NCBI RefSeq assembly: GCF_003634615.1
Contig: NZ_RBKX01000001.1
Coordinates: 186,001-250,000 of the forward strand
Length of the DNA: 64,000 bases
Reading direction: 5' to 3'
Origin: Flavobacterium sp. 102
GTDB lineage: Bacteria; Bacteroidota; Bacteroidia; Flavobacteriales; Flavobacteriaceae
Shown: piece after piece, positions 42,921 through 52,714 of the stretch
How positions within the stretch are numbered: position 1 is the stretch's first letter
How the letters are laid out: each line of letters begins with the position of its first letter
The notes under the pieces: model-generated
The model's database searches: none
Told to the model about the DNA's origin: nothing
What the model saw: the letters and a program-made list of their open reading frames with translations, nothing else
Position numbers and translations under genes: made by a program

Positions 42921-43553
42921 TTATCCTTTGTTACTCATAGCAGATAACATACCACCGTATACATTGTTCAATGTAGACAAGTTAGATGTTAAAGATTGCA
43001 TTTGATCTTTTAATTTAAGGTTGTTTTCAGCAACTTCGTCGTTGATTTTTGCGTTTCTTTCAGCACTTTGTAATTGTACTAAGTACAAACCATTCAAAGT
43101 TTCTAATTGAGTTGCTGCTTTAGTCATTTCTTCAGCATATTTTTTAGTTGAAGCAACAGAATCAACAGTTGGAGAAATTGCTTTTGCAGCTCCTTCGAAA
43201 TTTTTGATACTGTTTCCTAAGCTTTCCATTAATTGACCATCAATTTTTGCTTCTTTCAACATGTTATCCAATTTTTGAGACAATAAACCTTGAGCATCCT
43301 TTGGATCTTCTTTTTTCCCTCTTTCTTTTGCTTCTCCTCCTGCTAATTCAGGATATACCAATGACCAATCTAATTCATTATCTACCGGATCAAAAGCCGA
43401 TAAACCGAAGATTAATGCCTCAACTGAAAGTCCAATAATAAGCATTTCACTTGCTCCGGTCCAGTGTTGTATTTTGAATAGTGCTCCGATGATTACAACC
43501 GCCGCTCCCATCCCGTAAGCGAAATTCATTGCTTTTTTGCTTAATAATGCCAT
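42921..43553 (-). CDS. gldL: Gliding motility/T9SS motor protein GldL
   Basis: GldL is the inner-membrane stator partner of GldM. Two membrane helices are in the first 60 residues (FAYGMGAAVVIIGALFKIQH and MLIIGLSVEALIFGLSAF), with the conserved Glu in the second (SVEALIF). The cytoplasmic helical tail has the usual Gld pattern. It is 210 residues, within family range, and sits between gldK and gldM. Confidence 0.97.
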   Translation of the reverse strand: MALLSKKAMNFAYGMGAAVVIIGALFKIQHWTGASEMLIIGLSVEALIFGLSAFDPVDNELDWSLVYPELAGGEAKERGKKEDPKDAQGLLSQKLDNMLKEAKIDGQLMESLGNSIKNFEGAAKAISPTVDSVASTKKYAEEMTKAATQLETLNGLYLVQLQSAERNAKINDEVAENNLKLKDQMQSLTSNLSTLNNVYGGMLSAMSNKG

Positions 43554-43606
43554 AATAATAAAAATTTTAGTTAGTTAAGTTAAATATAATTAAGTTGGTT
43601 TTGAAA

Positions 43607-45025
43607 TTACTTTCTAGGTGCTTTTCCGTTTTTGGTCACTTGAGTTCCCATATAATCTTGTACTGTTCTGAAGCCGATATAACTTCTGGCTGTGTCAGCA
43701 TATTCGAAATCCCTGGTTCCATTCTCAAGGAAGTAATCAACATCTTTCCAAGATCCACCGCGAACCACTTTTCGCATGTTTTTGTTATCTTGTACTGTTG
43801 GATTCATGGAAGAAACATACTCATAGGCTGCTGCATCATAAGATGAGTCTGTCCATTCTGCAACGTTTCCTGCCATGTTATATAAATTGTAACCGTTTGG
43901 CTCGTATGATTTTGCTTCTACTGTATATAACGCCTGGTCAGCTGCATAATCTCCTCTGTTTGGTTTAAAGTTAGCCAAGAAACAACCTCTGTCATTTTTA
44001 GCATAAGGACCACCCCAAGGAAAAGTAGCAGATTCTAAACCACCTCTAGCTGCATATTCCCATTCTGCTTCAGTAGGCAATCTGAAAGAATTGATCAAAT
44101 CTGTCCTATTCTTTTTCTTTTTAGATTTGATATAAGAGTTTTTGTTTAGTGTTCTCCAAGCACAAAATGCTTTTGCTTGTTTCCAAGACACACCGACTAC
44201 AGGATATTCTCCATAGGCTTGGTGCCAGAAATAATCATTGTGCATTGGCTCATTATAAGAATACTCAAAATCTTTAATCCAAACCGTTGTATCAGGATAA
44301 ACTTCTTGTTGTTCTGTTCTAATAAACGAACTTCTTTTCCCTACTTTAGCTTTTGCTGCCGCTTGAATATCCATCCAAGAATATCTGAACTTTAATTTTT
44401 TAACATCAACAGTCCTTAAACCGTTGAAAGACTCTGCTACCGGCAAATACATAGTATCCATAACCTCTGAGTAATACTCATCAGGATATTTACTAGTATC
44501 TTTTATCAATTTAACTTTTCTGTTTAATCTTCTTCCCGCATAAGGATCATCGTCAGTCCCAACACTGTAATAATTCTCATACATATACTTGTCGTAAGGC
44601 GTCATTTTCGCAGGATCAGCGTCATTGAAAGCAAAATCACCAATACTTCCGGCAGTTTTACCCTTTCCTTTTCCACCTGATCCCGAAGTTTGCCCTACCT
44701 CATCTGCGAGTATAGCCAAACGAACCCTAATTGTAGAGTCTTTTACCCATTCCACAAACTGACGGTATTCGCTATTTGTGATTTCTGTTTCGTCCATATA
44801 AAATGCTCTAACAGTTACCGTTTTAGTTGGGGCGTCTTGTACATTGGCTAAATCGTCATCGGATTTACCCATAATGTATGCTCCACCCGGAATCAAAGTC
44901 ATACCAAACGGCTTCTCAGGATGCCATTTCTTTCCTTTAACTCCTACTAACTCACCTTTGTCGCTTGATCGTCCACAGCTCGTTAATAAAGCTAAAACTG
45001 ATGCGAATACAATGACCTTCTTCAT
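43607..45025 (-). CDS. gldK: Gliding motility/T9SS lipoprotein GldK
   Basis: GldK is an outer-membrane lipoprotein with a formylglycine-generating-enzyme-like (FGE-sulfatase) fold; with GldN it forms the periplasmic ring of T9SS. The signal ends LALLTSC (lipobox). FGE-like landmarks are FGMTLIPGGAYIMGKSDDD, EITNSEYRQFVEWV, RLPTEAEWEYAARGG and GNVAEWTDSSY. It is the first gene of gldKLMN; a 270-bp upstream gap has AT-rich sequence with a possible TATTTTTG -7 box near 45149-45156 (minus strand). Confidence 0.97.
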   Translation of the reverse strand: MKKVIVFASVLALLTSCGRSSDKGELVGVKGKKWHPEKPFGMTLIPGGAYIMGKSDDDLANVQDAPTKTVTVRAFYMDETEITNSEYRQFVEWVKDSTIRVRLAILADEVGQTSGSGGKGKGKTAGSIGDFAFNDADPAKMTPYDKYMYENYYSVGTDDDPYAGRRLNRKVKLIKDTSKYPDEYYSEVMDTMYLPVAESFNGLRTVDVKKLKFRYSWMDIQAAAKAKVGKRSSFIRTEQQEVYPDTTVWIKDFEYSYNEPMHNDYFWHQAYGEYPVVGVSWKQAKAFCAWRTLNKNSYIKSKKKKNRTDLINSFRLPTEAEWEYAARGGLESATFPWGGPYAKNDRGCFLANFKPNRGDYAADQALYTVEAKSYEPNGYNLYNMAGNVAEWTDSSYDAAAYEYVSSMNPTVQDNKNMRKVVRGGSWKDVDYFLENGTRDFEYADTARSYIGFRTVQDYMGTQVTKNGKAPRK

Positions 45026-45295
45026 ATAAATTGGGGTTATTTGAATGTTTTATTTTTAAGGGCGTAAACCTATTTATTATTTTTCAAAAAAGCAATTAAA
45101 TAATACTAAATTTTATTATGCTTGCCTCCTATGTATAATTTGACTTTTCAAAAATAGAATTTTAAAAGTTATTAAAAAAACTTTTTATCGATAAAAAGCA
45201 CTTTTTATCTGTTAAAATACCTTTTTTATGTTTTTTTGTAAGTTATAAACTATATTTTTGTACACTTTTATTTTGTAATCTATTTTGTTTTTCTA

Positions 45296-46447
45296 CTAAA
45301 TACTGTTTTTTCTTTGTGCTTTCCACCATCTTTCAGGTATTTCATGATTGCAAGCAGCTAAATACTCATCATGCGAACAAGGTAATAACGAGTTTTTTTT
45401 CAGTTTATTGTGTTGCCCTGCAAAAAAGTTTATTTCAATCCACCAACGATCTGTTTTATTGCTTTTATAAAAAACCAATTCTTCGTTCTCCAAAGGAACG
45501 ATGTACTTCAGATAATTTTCTTTGGTTCCAAAAGGATATTCATTAGAGCGATAATTTACACCTTCTATAAAATACCAAATCATCTGAGCAATCAGCACAG
45601 ATTCCTCTTTACTATTATTGTGGTTAAACAGTCCGAAAGAACTAACCTTATCGCTTATACCGGCATATCTTGACAGACTACAAATTTCTTTTCCGTCAAA
45701 TCCATTTGGAGTAAAGTTAATTAAATTTCCTGAATCTGAGGACTTTACAGAATTTAAATCTACACAAACAATATCGGCATCTCTAAAAACCGGTTCAGAT
45801 AGAGCTATGTTATTTGAAATTTCTCCTAATCTGTAAGCATCGAAATATAATTTTTCAATCAAATCAATTTCTTCCTGTGAATTGTAATAGGTTTGATAGC
45901 CAATATTACTGAAGTTAAAAAGGTTATTTGGCTCATCCAATATTATCTTTGACAAATAAGAATTGGAAGTGATTCCTTCTTCCTGTTTACCAATATCAAA
46001 CTTACTGTCTATAGAAACCAAATTGACCATCTGCTCTAAACTGTCGTAAGCTCTGTACAAAGGATAAGTCAGGTCTTGAGTTCCACCAATAATGATGGGA
46101 ATTACACCTTTTCGGATTAATTTGGCACAAACTTTCTGTAAAGCAAAAAAAGTGTCTTCCAATGAATTTCCGGGAAGTATATCCCCTAAATCAGCTATAG
46201 AACTCTGCCAATTCCCCGGAAACAAGCTGTACAATTCTTTCCGAATAGCATTCAGCTTAACCTCTTCAAAAGCTTTTAAATCACCGCGGTTTTCTAAAAC
46301 ACCAATAACAGCAATCTTTACTTTATCAGTATCCGGAAAATCTTTCTCAGTATGAAATGCGACTTTACTTCCCAAGTGTTGAGAAGACAATCCGTTTATA
46401 AATTGTAGCATCTCTTGATTGATCGGCGACAGAAAATCGAATTCCAT
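45296..46447 (-). CDS. Arginase-fold protein lacking metal ligands
   Basis: The 383-residue protein has the ureohydrolase fold (arginase/formiminoglutamase) but key metal ligands are changed: GGxHD is GGTQD (Gln124), DxHxD is DSKFD (147-151) and the later SxDxDxxDP is VCVDLNSVKSSD. Without these the di-manganese site should not form, so it may be a non-catalytic family member. It lies 3 bp downstream of topA and upstream of gldK; formiminoglutamase-like annotations would be unsafe. Its position in the core operon suggests selection on a structural role. Confidence 0.82.
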   Translation of the reverse strand: MEFDFLSPINQEMLQFINGLSSQHLGSKVAFHTEKDFPDTDKVKIAVIGVLENRGDLKAFEEVKLNAIRKELYSLFPGNWQSSIADLGDILPGNSLEDTFFALQKVCAKLIRKGVIPIIIGGTQDLTYPLYRAYDSLEQMVNLVSIDSKFDIGKQEEGITSNSYLSKIILDEPNNLFNFSNIGYQTYYNSQEEIDLIEKLYFDAYRLGEISNNIALSEPVFRDADIVCVDLNSVKSSDSGNLINFTPNGFDGKEICSLSRYAGISDKVSSFGLFNHNNSKEESVLIAQMIWYFIEGVNYRSNEYPFGTKENYLKYIVPLENEELVFYKSNKTDRWWIEINFFAGQHNKLKKNSLLPCSHDEYLAACNHEIPERWWKAQRKNSI

Positions 46448-46450
46448 AAT

Positions 46451-48967
46451 TTATTTCTTTTTAGCAGGCGTTTTTTTAGCAGTGGCTTTTTTGGTAGCAG
46501 GTTTTTTAACAGCAGTTTTCTTTTCAGGCGTTTTCTTGGCAATCATTTCTTGGACTTGTTCCAAAGTCAATTTCGTAGCATCAACATCTTTATTCAATTC
46601 GATTTTGATTTTGCCTTTGGTAATGACTGATTTTCCCCAACGGGCTTTCTCAACCAAAATGCCTTCCGCTGTCCAATTGTGGATTACTTTGTCGATGTCT
46701 TTTTGCAGTTTCTCTTCAATCAATTCTGCTACATCAGATTGTGATAAATTATCGAAGTTGTATTTTTTATTGACATTAATGAACATTCCGTTCCATTTTA
46801 AGAATGGCCCAAAACGACCAACGCCTTTTTGAACATCCATATCTTTATAAACCGCAATAGGGGCATCGGCTTTTGCTTTTTCATCAATCAATTCCTGTGC
46901 ACGAACCATCGTTACATCCAATGGATCTTCGCCTCTTGGCAAGGAAATGAATTGTTTTCCGAAACGAACATACGGTCCGAAACGACCATTGCTCACTTCC
47001 ACTTCTTCACCTTTGTATTCACCAAGATTTTTTGGCAACAAAAATAAATTCAACGCTTCTTCTAAAGTAATGTTTCCGATATTCTGCTCCTGACGCAAAC
47101 TTGCAAACTGTTTTTCTTCATCTTCGGCATCGCCAATTTGAGCCATAGGACCAAATTTTCCTAAACGAACCGAAACCGGTTTGCCTGATTTTGGGTCGAT
47201 TCCTAATATTCTTTCACCGCTTTCACGATCTGCGTTTTTCTCGACTTCAACAACATTCGGATGGAATTTATTGTAAAAATCCTGCATCATTGTCGCCCAA
47301 TCGATATTTCCTTCCGCAATTTCGTCAAAATCTTGTTCTACTTTCGCAGTAAAATTATAATCCAAAATAGCAGCAAAGTTTTTAACCAAGAAATCATTAA
47401 CGATGGTTCCGATATCTGTGGGTACCAATTTCCCTTTATCGGAACCGGTATTTTCTTTTAAAATCTTTTCGTCCACTTTACTGTCTTTCAAAGTAAGCTG
47501 AACATATTTTCTTTCTACGCCTTCCAAGTTTCCTTTTTCAACATAGTTTCTATTGATAATAGTAGAAATCGTTGGTGCATAAGTCGATGGACGACCGATT
47601 CCCAATTCTTCCAATTTCTTTACTAATGAAGCTTCTGTATATCTAGAGGCTGCACGCGTGTATCTTTCTGTTGCAGTGATATTATTGTTGGTCAACTTCT
47701 CATTAACTTTCAACGCAGGCAACATCCCTTCTTGCTCTTCTTCATCGTCGTCACTTCCTTCTAAGTATACTTTCAAGAAACCTTCAAACTTGATTACTTC
47801 TCCTGTGGCCTGAAAAACTTCAGAATGATTATTAGCTTCAATCTTAACGTTGGTTCTTTCCAATTCGGCATCGCTCATTTGCGAAGCCAAAGTTCTTTTC
47901 CAAATCAATTCGTATAAACGGGCTTGGTCTCTTTCTACATTCACTGTGTGACGTGACATATCGGTTGGGCGAATCGCCTCGTGAGCTTCCTGAGCACCTT
48001 TTGATTTGGTGTTGAAATTTCTTGGCTTACTGAATTCAGCACCGTAGTAACTGGTAATTTCGGCTTGTGCTGCGGCTTGCGCTTCTTGAGACAAGTTCAC
48101 ACTATCCGTTCTCATATAGGTAATCAATCCGGCTTCATATAAACGTTGCGCGATTTGCATGGTGATTCCAACGGGTAAATATAATTTACGAGCCGCTTCC
48201 TGTTGCAAAGTGGAAGTTGTAAACGGTGCAGCCGGTGTTTTCTTAGTAGGTTTGGTTTCTAAATCGGCTACTTTATAAGTGGAACCGATATTTTTTTGCA
48301 AAAAATCTTCTGCTTCTTTTTTGGTGGCGAAGTTTTTTGGCAATTTGGCTTTCACCACTTTTCCGGCTTCGTTGGTAAATTCTGCTGTAACAGAATAAGA
48401 AGCGACTGCTTTGAACTCTTGTATTTCTCTTTCGCGTTCTACAATTAATCTAACCGATACCGATTGTACACGTCCGGCAGACAAACCGCCTTTTACTTTT
48501 TTCCAAAGCACGGGAGAAAGTTCGTAACCAACTAATCGGTCTAAAACTCTACGAGCTTGTTGGGCATTGACTAAATTGTAATCGATGCCGCGTGGATTTT
48601 CAATCGCTTTTTGAATCGCGGTTTTGGTAATTTCGTGGAAAACAATTCTCTTGGTTTTGTTTTTGTCTAATTTTAATTCTTCCGCCAAGTGCCAAGAAAT
48701 GGCTTCTCCTTCGCGGTCCTCATCGGAAGCTAACCACACCATTTCGGCGTTTTTGGCTAATCCTTTTAATTTGGTGACCAAAGCTTTTTTATCTGCGGAG
48801 ACTTCATATTTGGGTTTAAAACCATTCAAAACATCTACTCCAATTTCTTTTGATGGCAAGTCGGCAATGTGCCCATAACTCGACTCTACCTGATAATCAC
48901 TTCCCAGAAATTTTTCGATTGTTTTTGCCTTTGCCGGCGACTCCACGATAACTAAATTCTTTGCCAT
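46451..48967 (-). CDS. topA: DNA topoisomerase I
   Basis: TopA relaxes negative supercoils by a type IA mechanism. The Toprim domain has LVIVESPAKAKTIEKFLG and SDEDREGEA; the active tyrosine is Tyr284 in ITYMRTDS. Further zinc-free C-terminal repeats follow (GRFGPYVRFGKQF, GRFGPFLKWNG), ending in a Lys/Ala/Pro-rich tail (KKTPAKKK), common in Bacteroidota. At 838 residues it is full length. The arginase-fold gene follows after 3 bp. Confidence 0.97.
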   Translation of the reverse strand: MAKNLVIVESPAKAKTIEKFLGSDYQVESSYGHIADLPSKEIGVDVLNGFKPKYEVSADKKALVTKLKGLAKNAEMVWLASDEDREGEAISWHLAEELKLDKNKTKRIVFHEITKTAIQKAIENPRGIDYNLVNAQQARRVLDRLVGYELSPVLWKKVKGGLSAGRVQSVSVRLIVEREREIQEFKAVASYSVTAEFTNEAGKVVKAKLPKNFATKKEAEDFLQKNIGSTYKVADLETKPTKKTPAAPFTTSTLQQEAARKLYLPVGITMQIAQRLYEAGLITYMRTDSVNLSQEAQAAAQAEITSYYGAEFSKPRNFNTKSKGAQEAHEAIRPTDMSRHTVNVERDQARLYELIWKRTLASQMSDAELERTNVKIEANNHSEVFQATGEVIKFEGFLKVYLEGSDDDEEEQEGMLPALKVNEKLTNNNITATERYTRAASRYTEASLVKKLEELGIGRPSTYAPTISTIINRNYVEKGNLEGVERKYVQLTLKDSKVDEKILKENTGSDKGKLVPTDIGTIVNDFLVKNFAAILDYNFTAKVEQDFDEIAEGNIDWATMMQDFYNKFHPNVVEVEKNADRESGERILGIDPKSGKPVSVRLGKFGPMAQIGDAEDEEKQFASLRQEQNIGNITLEEALNLFLLPKNLGEYKGEEVEVSNGRFGPYVRFGKQFISLPRGEDPLDVTMVRAQELIDEKAKADAPIAVYKDMDVQKGVGRFGPFLKWNGMFINVNKKYNFDNLSQSDVAELIEEKLQKDIDKVIHNWTAEGILVEKARWGKSVITKGKIKIELNKDVDATKLTLEQVQEMIAKKTPEKKTAVKKPATKKATAKKTPAKKK

Positions 48968-49138
48968 ATTCGGTTTGTTTCTGCGGACAAAAGTAAACGT
49001 TTTTTTTAAAATACCGATTTAGTGTAGTTTTTTAACGATGATTGACTTAAAAAAATTTAATTTATACCTTAATATATAATATATATTTTGGATGTTATTT
49101 TGAATCCTAAATTCCCAACACAAAAGACGCCAACTCTT

Positions 49139-49255
49139 TAGCCCCGATTGCAGTGGAAATCAACTTTATCAAAGTTTTAAACTTTGACAAAGTTATTGTA
49201 ACGGAAAGCGGGAACAAGGATTCTAAGTGCGCTCAAGTTATTCGCTCCAAAACTT
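49139..49255 (+). repeat. Interspersed flavobacterial intergenic repeat, copy 2
   Basis: The order TTAGCCCCGATTGCAGTGG, a central inverted repeat of AACTTTGACAAAGTT type, AAAGCGGGAACAAGG and TTCGCTCC matches the minus strand of 39130-39211. Such GCCCCGAT...GCGGGAA elements are abundant in flavobacterial intergenic DNA and can form a hairpin. Confidence 0.75.
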
Positions 49256-49277
49256 TTGTTAAACCACCTCTGCCATC

Positions 49278-49309
49278 TTGTCATATTTTATAATTTAGTA
49301 TTATCTTTG
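49278..49309 (+). promoter_or_regulatory. Promoter of miaB
   Basis: TTG (49278-49280) is followed after 21 bp by TATCTTTG (49302-49309), a close match to the Bacteroidota pattern. The miaB ATG is 26 bp downstream of the -7 box. Confidence 0.6.
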
Positions 49310-49334
49310 CTGTCCCGAAAGCGAAACATTAGAT

Positions 49335-50783
49335 ATGGAAAAGGAAATTGACGAGAAAAAACAAGGCACTAGTATGGTGCTGGAATACAAAGAAGGCAAT
49401 ACTAAAAAACTATTTATAGAAAGCTATGGCTGTGCGATGAATTTTTCGGACAGTGAAATTGTAGCGTCTATTTTGACCGAGCAAGGTTATAATACGACTC
49501 AGAATTTAGAGGAAGCCGACTTGGTTTTGGTGAACACTTGTTCTATCCGAGACAAAGCAGAGCAAACCGTACGAAAGCGTTTGGAGAAATACAATGCGGT
49601 AAAACGCAGTATCAATCCGGGGATGAAAGTGGGTGTTTTGGGCTGTATGGCGGAACGCTTGAAAGACCAATTTTTGGTACAAGAAAAAATCGTTGACATG
49701 GTTGTTGGTCCTGATGCTTACAAGGACTTACCGAATCTGTTGAAAGAAGTAGATGAAGGTCGCGATGCGATTAATGTTATCCTTTCCAAAGATGAAACTT
49801 ATGGCGATATTTCACCGGTTCGTTTGAACAGCAACGGTGTAAATGCGTTTGTTTCGATTACGCGTGGTTGCGACAATATGTGTACGTTTTGTGTAGTTCC
49901 TTTTACCCGCGGACGTGAACGCAGTCGTGAGCCGCAAAGTATTATGGAAGAAATTCAGGATTTGTGGAACAGAGGTTTCAAAGAAGTTTGTCTTTTAGGT
50001 CAAAATGTCGACAGTTACCTTTGGTATGGCGGCGGTTTGAAGAAAGATTTTGACAAAGCCACTGAAATGCAAAAAGCCACAGCGACAGATTTTGCGCAGT
50101 TGTTAGAACAATGTGCGATTGCTTTCCCGAAAATGCGTTTCCGTTTTTCGACTTCAAACCCGCAAGATATGCATGAAGAGGTATTGCATGTGATTGCCAA
50201 ATATGACAACGTTTGCAACTATATTCACTTACCGGTTCAAAGCGGAAGTACCCGAATATTGAAAGAAATGAACCGCCAACACACTCGTGAAGAATACATG
50301 GAATTGGTGGATAAAATCAAAAGAATAATTCCGAACTGTTCGATTTCTCAGGACATGATTTCAGGTTTCCCAACGGAGACTGAAGAAGATCACCAAGACA
50401 CTTTGACTTTGATGGAATATGTAGAGTATGATTTCGGTTATATGTTTGCGTATTCAGAAAGACCTGGAACTTTGGCTGCTAGAAAAATGGAAGATGATGT
50501 TCCGGAAGAAGTTAAGAAAAGACGTTTACAAGACATTGTAGACTTACAACAAATATTAAGCGAGAAAAGAACCAAACGTTTCTTAGGTCAAACGGTGGAA
50601 ATTTTGATTGAAAAAGAATCTAAAAAATCAGACAAACACTGGAGCGGCAGAAACTCTGAAAATATGGTGACTGTTTTCCCGAAAGGCGATTACAAAGTAG
50701 GTGATTTCGTAATGGTTAAAATAAGTGATTGTACTACCGCAACTTTGATTGGAGAAGCAGTTGGCTATTCTGACATGAATTAA
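49335..50783 (+). CDS. miaB: tRNA methylthiotransferase MiaB
   Basis: MiaB adds the methylthio group to i6A37 of tRNAs using two iron-sulfur clusters. The N-terminal UPF0004 domain has Cys33 (ESYGCAMN), Cys69 (NTCSIRD) and Cys104 (LGCMAER). The radical-SAM motif is Cys179-x3-Cys183-x2-Cys186 ([10 protein letters not shown]), and a C-terminal TRAM domain ends the protein. Length 482 is normal for Bacteroidota, which have a short N-terminal extension. The sigma-54 activator gene follows 10 bp later. Confidence 0.97.
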   Translation: MEKEIDEKKQGTSMVLEYKEGNTKKLFIESYGCAMNFSDSEIVASILTEQGYNTTQNLEEADLVLVNTCSIRDKAEQTVRKRLEKYNAVKRSINPGMKVGVLGCMAERLKDQFLVQEKIVDMVVGPDAYKDLPNLLKEVDEGRDAINVILSKDETYGDISPVRLNSNGVNAFVSITRGCDNMCTFCVVPFTRGRERSREPQSIMEEIQDLWNRGFKEVCLLGQNVDSYLWYGGGLKKDFDKATEMQKATATDFAQLLEQCAIAFPKMRFRFSTSNPQDMHEEVLHVIAKYDNVCNYIHLPVQSGSTRILKEMNRQHTREEYMELVDKIKRIIPNCSISQDMISGFPTETEEDHQDTLTLMEYVEYDFGYMFAYSERPGTLAARKMEDDVPEEVKKRRLQDIVDLQQILSEKRTKRFLGQTVEILIEKESKKSDKHWSGRNSENMVTVFPKGDYKVGDFVMVKISDCTTATLIGEAVGYSDMN

Positions 50784-50793
50784 CAATTAAAAA

Positions 50794-52056
50794 ATGGAAT
50801 CAGTTCAAAACATAAAACAACGCTTTGAGATTATCGGGAACGACCCGAAACTCAATCGTGCCATTGAGAAAGCGATACAAGTGGCTCCAACGGATATTTC
50901 GGTATTGGTTGTAGGTGAAAGTGGTGTTGGTAAAGAAAGTATTCCGAGAATTATCCATTCGCTTTCGCATAGAAAACATGGCAAATACATCGCTGTAAAC
51001 TGTGGTGCGATTCCGGAAGGAACCATTGACAGTGAACTTTTTGGTCACGAAAAAGGCGCTTTTACGGGTGCCAATAATGCTCGAGATGGTTATTTTGAAG
51101 TAGCCGATGGCGGAACCATTTTCTTGGATGAAGTAGGCGAATTGCCACTGACAACACAAGTTCGTTTGTTGCGTGTTTTGGAAAATGGTGAGTTTATTAA
51201 AGTTGGTTCCTCACAAGTACAAAAAACGAATGTTCGAATTGTAGCGGCTACTAATGTCAATATGTTTGACGCGATAGAAAAAGGAAAATTCCGTGAGGAT
51301 TTGTATTATCGATTGAGCACCGTAGATATTCCTTTACCGCCATTACGCGATAGAAAAGACGATATTCATTTATTATTCAGAAAATTTGCTGCCGATTTTG
51401 CGCACAAATACAAAATGCCGCCAATCAGATTGAGTGATGATGCGGTTCAGTTTTTACAAAAATACCGTTGGAGTGGTAACATTCGTCAGTTGCGAAATGT
51501 AGCCGAACAGATTTCGGTTTTGGAAACCAATCGTGATATTTCTCTGTCGACTTTACAATCTTATCTTCCTGTTGAAGGAAGCAATTTACCTTCAGTAATT
51601 AGCGGAAAGAAATCCGATAGTGATTTTGCCACTGAGAGAGATATTTTATACAAAGTACTTTTTGACATGAAAAGTGACTTGAATGATTTGAAAAAACTGA
51701 CTTTGGAACTGATGAAAAACGGGGCGAAAGTGCAAGACATTAATCCGAGTTTGATTCAGAAAGTTTACGGAGCTAAAGAAACAGAAAGCGAAATTTCGTT
51801 TGAAGAATCTCCAAGAGTTAATGTAATTCCAACACAAAATCAAACACAACAAGAAGAATTTGACGATGAAGAGGATCAAAATTATTTAGATGCCGAAACC
51901 GTTGAAGAGGAAGAAGTATTGAAATTGGAACAAAAAGAAATCGAACTCATTAAAAAATCATTGGAACGCCACAAAGGCAAACGAAAAGCTGCAGCTGATG
52001 AATTAGGCATTTCAGAGAGAACTTTGTACCGAAAGATTAAGCAGTTTGATTTGTAA
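50794..52056 (+). CDS. Sigma-54-dependent transcriptional activator without receiver domain
   Basis: The 420-residue protein starts directly with the AAA+ domain: Walker A GESGVGKE (41-48), sigma-54 contact loop GAFTGA (88-93), FLDE (110-113) and an arginine-finger region. A variable acidic region (320-385) precedes a Fis-type HTH (GKRKAAADELGISERTLYRK). No receiver or GAF sensor domain is present, so activity is probably controlled by expression or a partner. It follows miaB in a tight arrangement seen in related genomes. A sigma-54-like site precedes groES 2 kb away. Confidence 0.93.
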   Translation: MESVQNIKQRFEIIGNDPKLNRAIEKAIQVAPTDISVLVVGESGVGKESIPRIIHSLSHRKHGKYIAVNCGAIPEGTIDSELFGHEKGAFTGANNARDGYFEVADGGTIFLDEVGELPLTTQVRLLRVLENGEFIKVGSSQVQKTNVRIVAATNVNMFDAIEKGKFREDLYYRLSTVDIPLPPLRDRKDDIHLLFRKFAADFAHKYKMPPIRLSDDAVQFLQKYRWSGNIRQLRNVAEQISVLETNRDISLSTLQSYLPVEGSNLPSVISGKKSDSDFATERDILYKVLFDMKSDLNDLKKLTLELMKNGAKVQDINPSLIQKVYGAKETESEISFEESPRVNVIPTQNQTQQEEFDDEEDQNYLDAETVEEEEVLKLEQKEIELIKKSLERHKGKRKAAADELGISERTLYRKIKQFDL

Positions 52057-52115
52057 CTCAATTGATAATTGAAAATTGATAATTAACAATTGAAAAATAT
52101 ATCTTTGAAGCTTCT

Positions 52116-52622
52116 ATGAAAAATATACATTACATTTTACTTTTACTTATCGCTTTCAGCATCAACAGTTGTTCGGTATACAATTTTACCGGAACTAGCG
52201 GAAACATCAACGCCAAAACCTTTCAGGTGAATTATTTCCAAAATGCTTCCGATTTAGTAGAACCCGGAATTGAAAGAACATTCACTTTGCGCTTGCAGGA
52301 TTTAATTCAGAATCAAACCAATTTAAATCTGACGAATTCCAATGGTGATTTGTTGTATGAGGGTGAAATTACCGATTACCGAATTACGCCTATGACAGCA
52401 ACAGCGGATCAAAAAGCAGCACAAAGTCGATTGACTATTGCGGTTATGGTTCGTTTTACCAATAAAAACAAGGAAGCGGATAACTTCGAAAAAAGATTTT
52501 CTTTCTTCTATGATTACAGCGGACAAAACCAATTGGTTGGCTCGCAACTAACAGAAGCACTTGATGTCATTTTTGAACGAATCACTCAAGATATTTTCAA
52601 CGAAACATTAGCCAAATGGTAG
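52116..52622 (+). CDS. lptE: LPS-assembly lipoprotein LptE
   Basis: LptE is the outer-membrane lipoprotein that plugs LptD for lipopolysaccharide export. The 168-residue product has a lipobox (SINSC) and the Bacteroidota LptE pattern SVYNFTGTSGNINAKTFQV, ...YEGEITDYRITPM and RFSFFYDYSGQ. It is encoded right after the sigma-54 activator, with an AT-rich short-repeat linker (52057-52096, variants of AATTGATAATTGA) between. Confidence 0.88.
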   Translation: MKNIHYILLLLIAFSINSCSVYNFTGTSGNINAKTFQVNYFQNASDLVEPGIERTFTLRLQDLIQNQTNLNLTNSNGDLLYEGEITDYRITPMTATADQKAAQSRLTIAVMVRFTNKNKEADNFEKRFSFFYDYSGQNQLVGSQLTEALDVIFERITQDIFNETLAKW

Positions 52623-52714
52623 AAATAGTTGACCGTATTCAGTCGCAGTTGGCAGCTCTTGTAACTTTACAATCCAACCGAAACTGAACACTGAACACTA
52701 AACACTGAACAAAT

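Larger units (their letters stand above)
48968..49334. other. Gene-free region between topA and miaB
   Basis: The 367 bp between divergent genes hold an AT-rich stretch (49050-49095), an interspersed repeat (49139-49255) and the miaB promoter (49278-49309). I see no further gene. Confidence 0.7.

Noticed and set aside
45296..46447. Functional arginase or formimidoylglutamase
   Set aside because: The His/Asp metal ligands of the family are replaced at all three motifs, so enzyme activity cannot be assigned.
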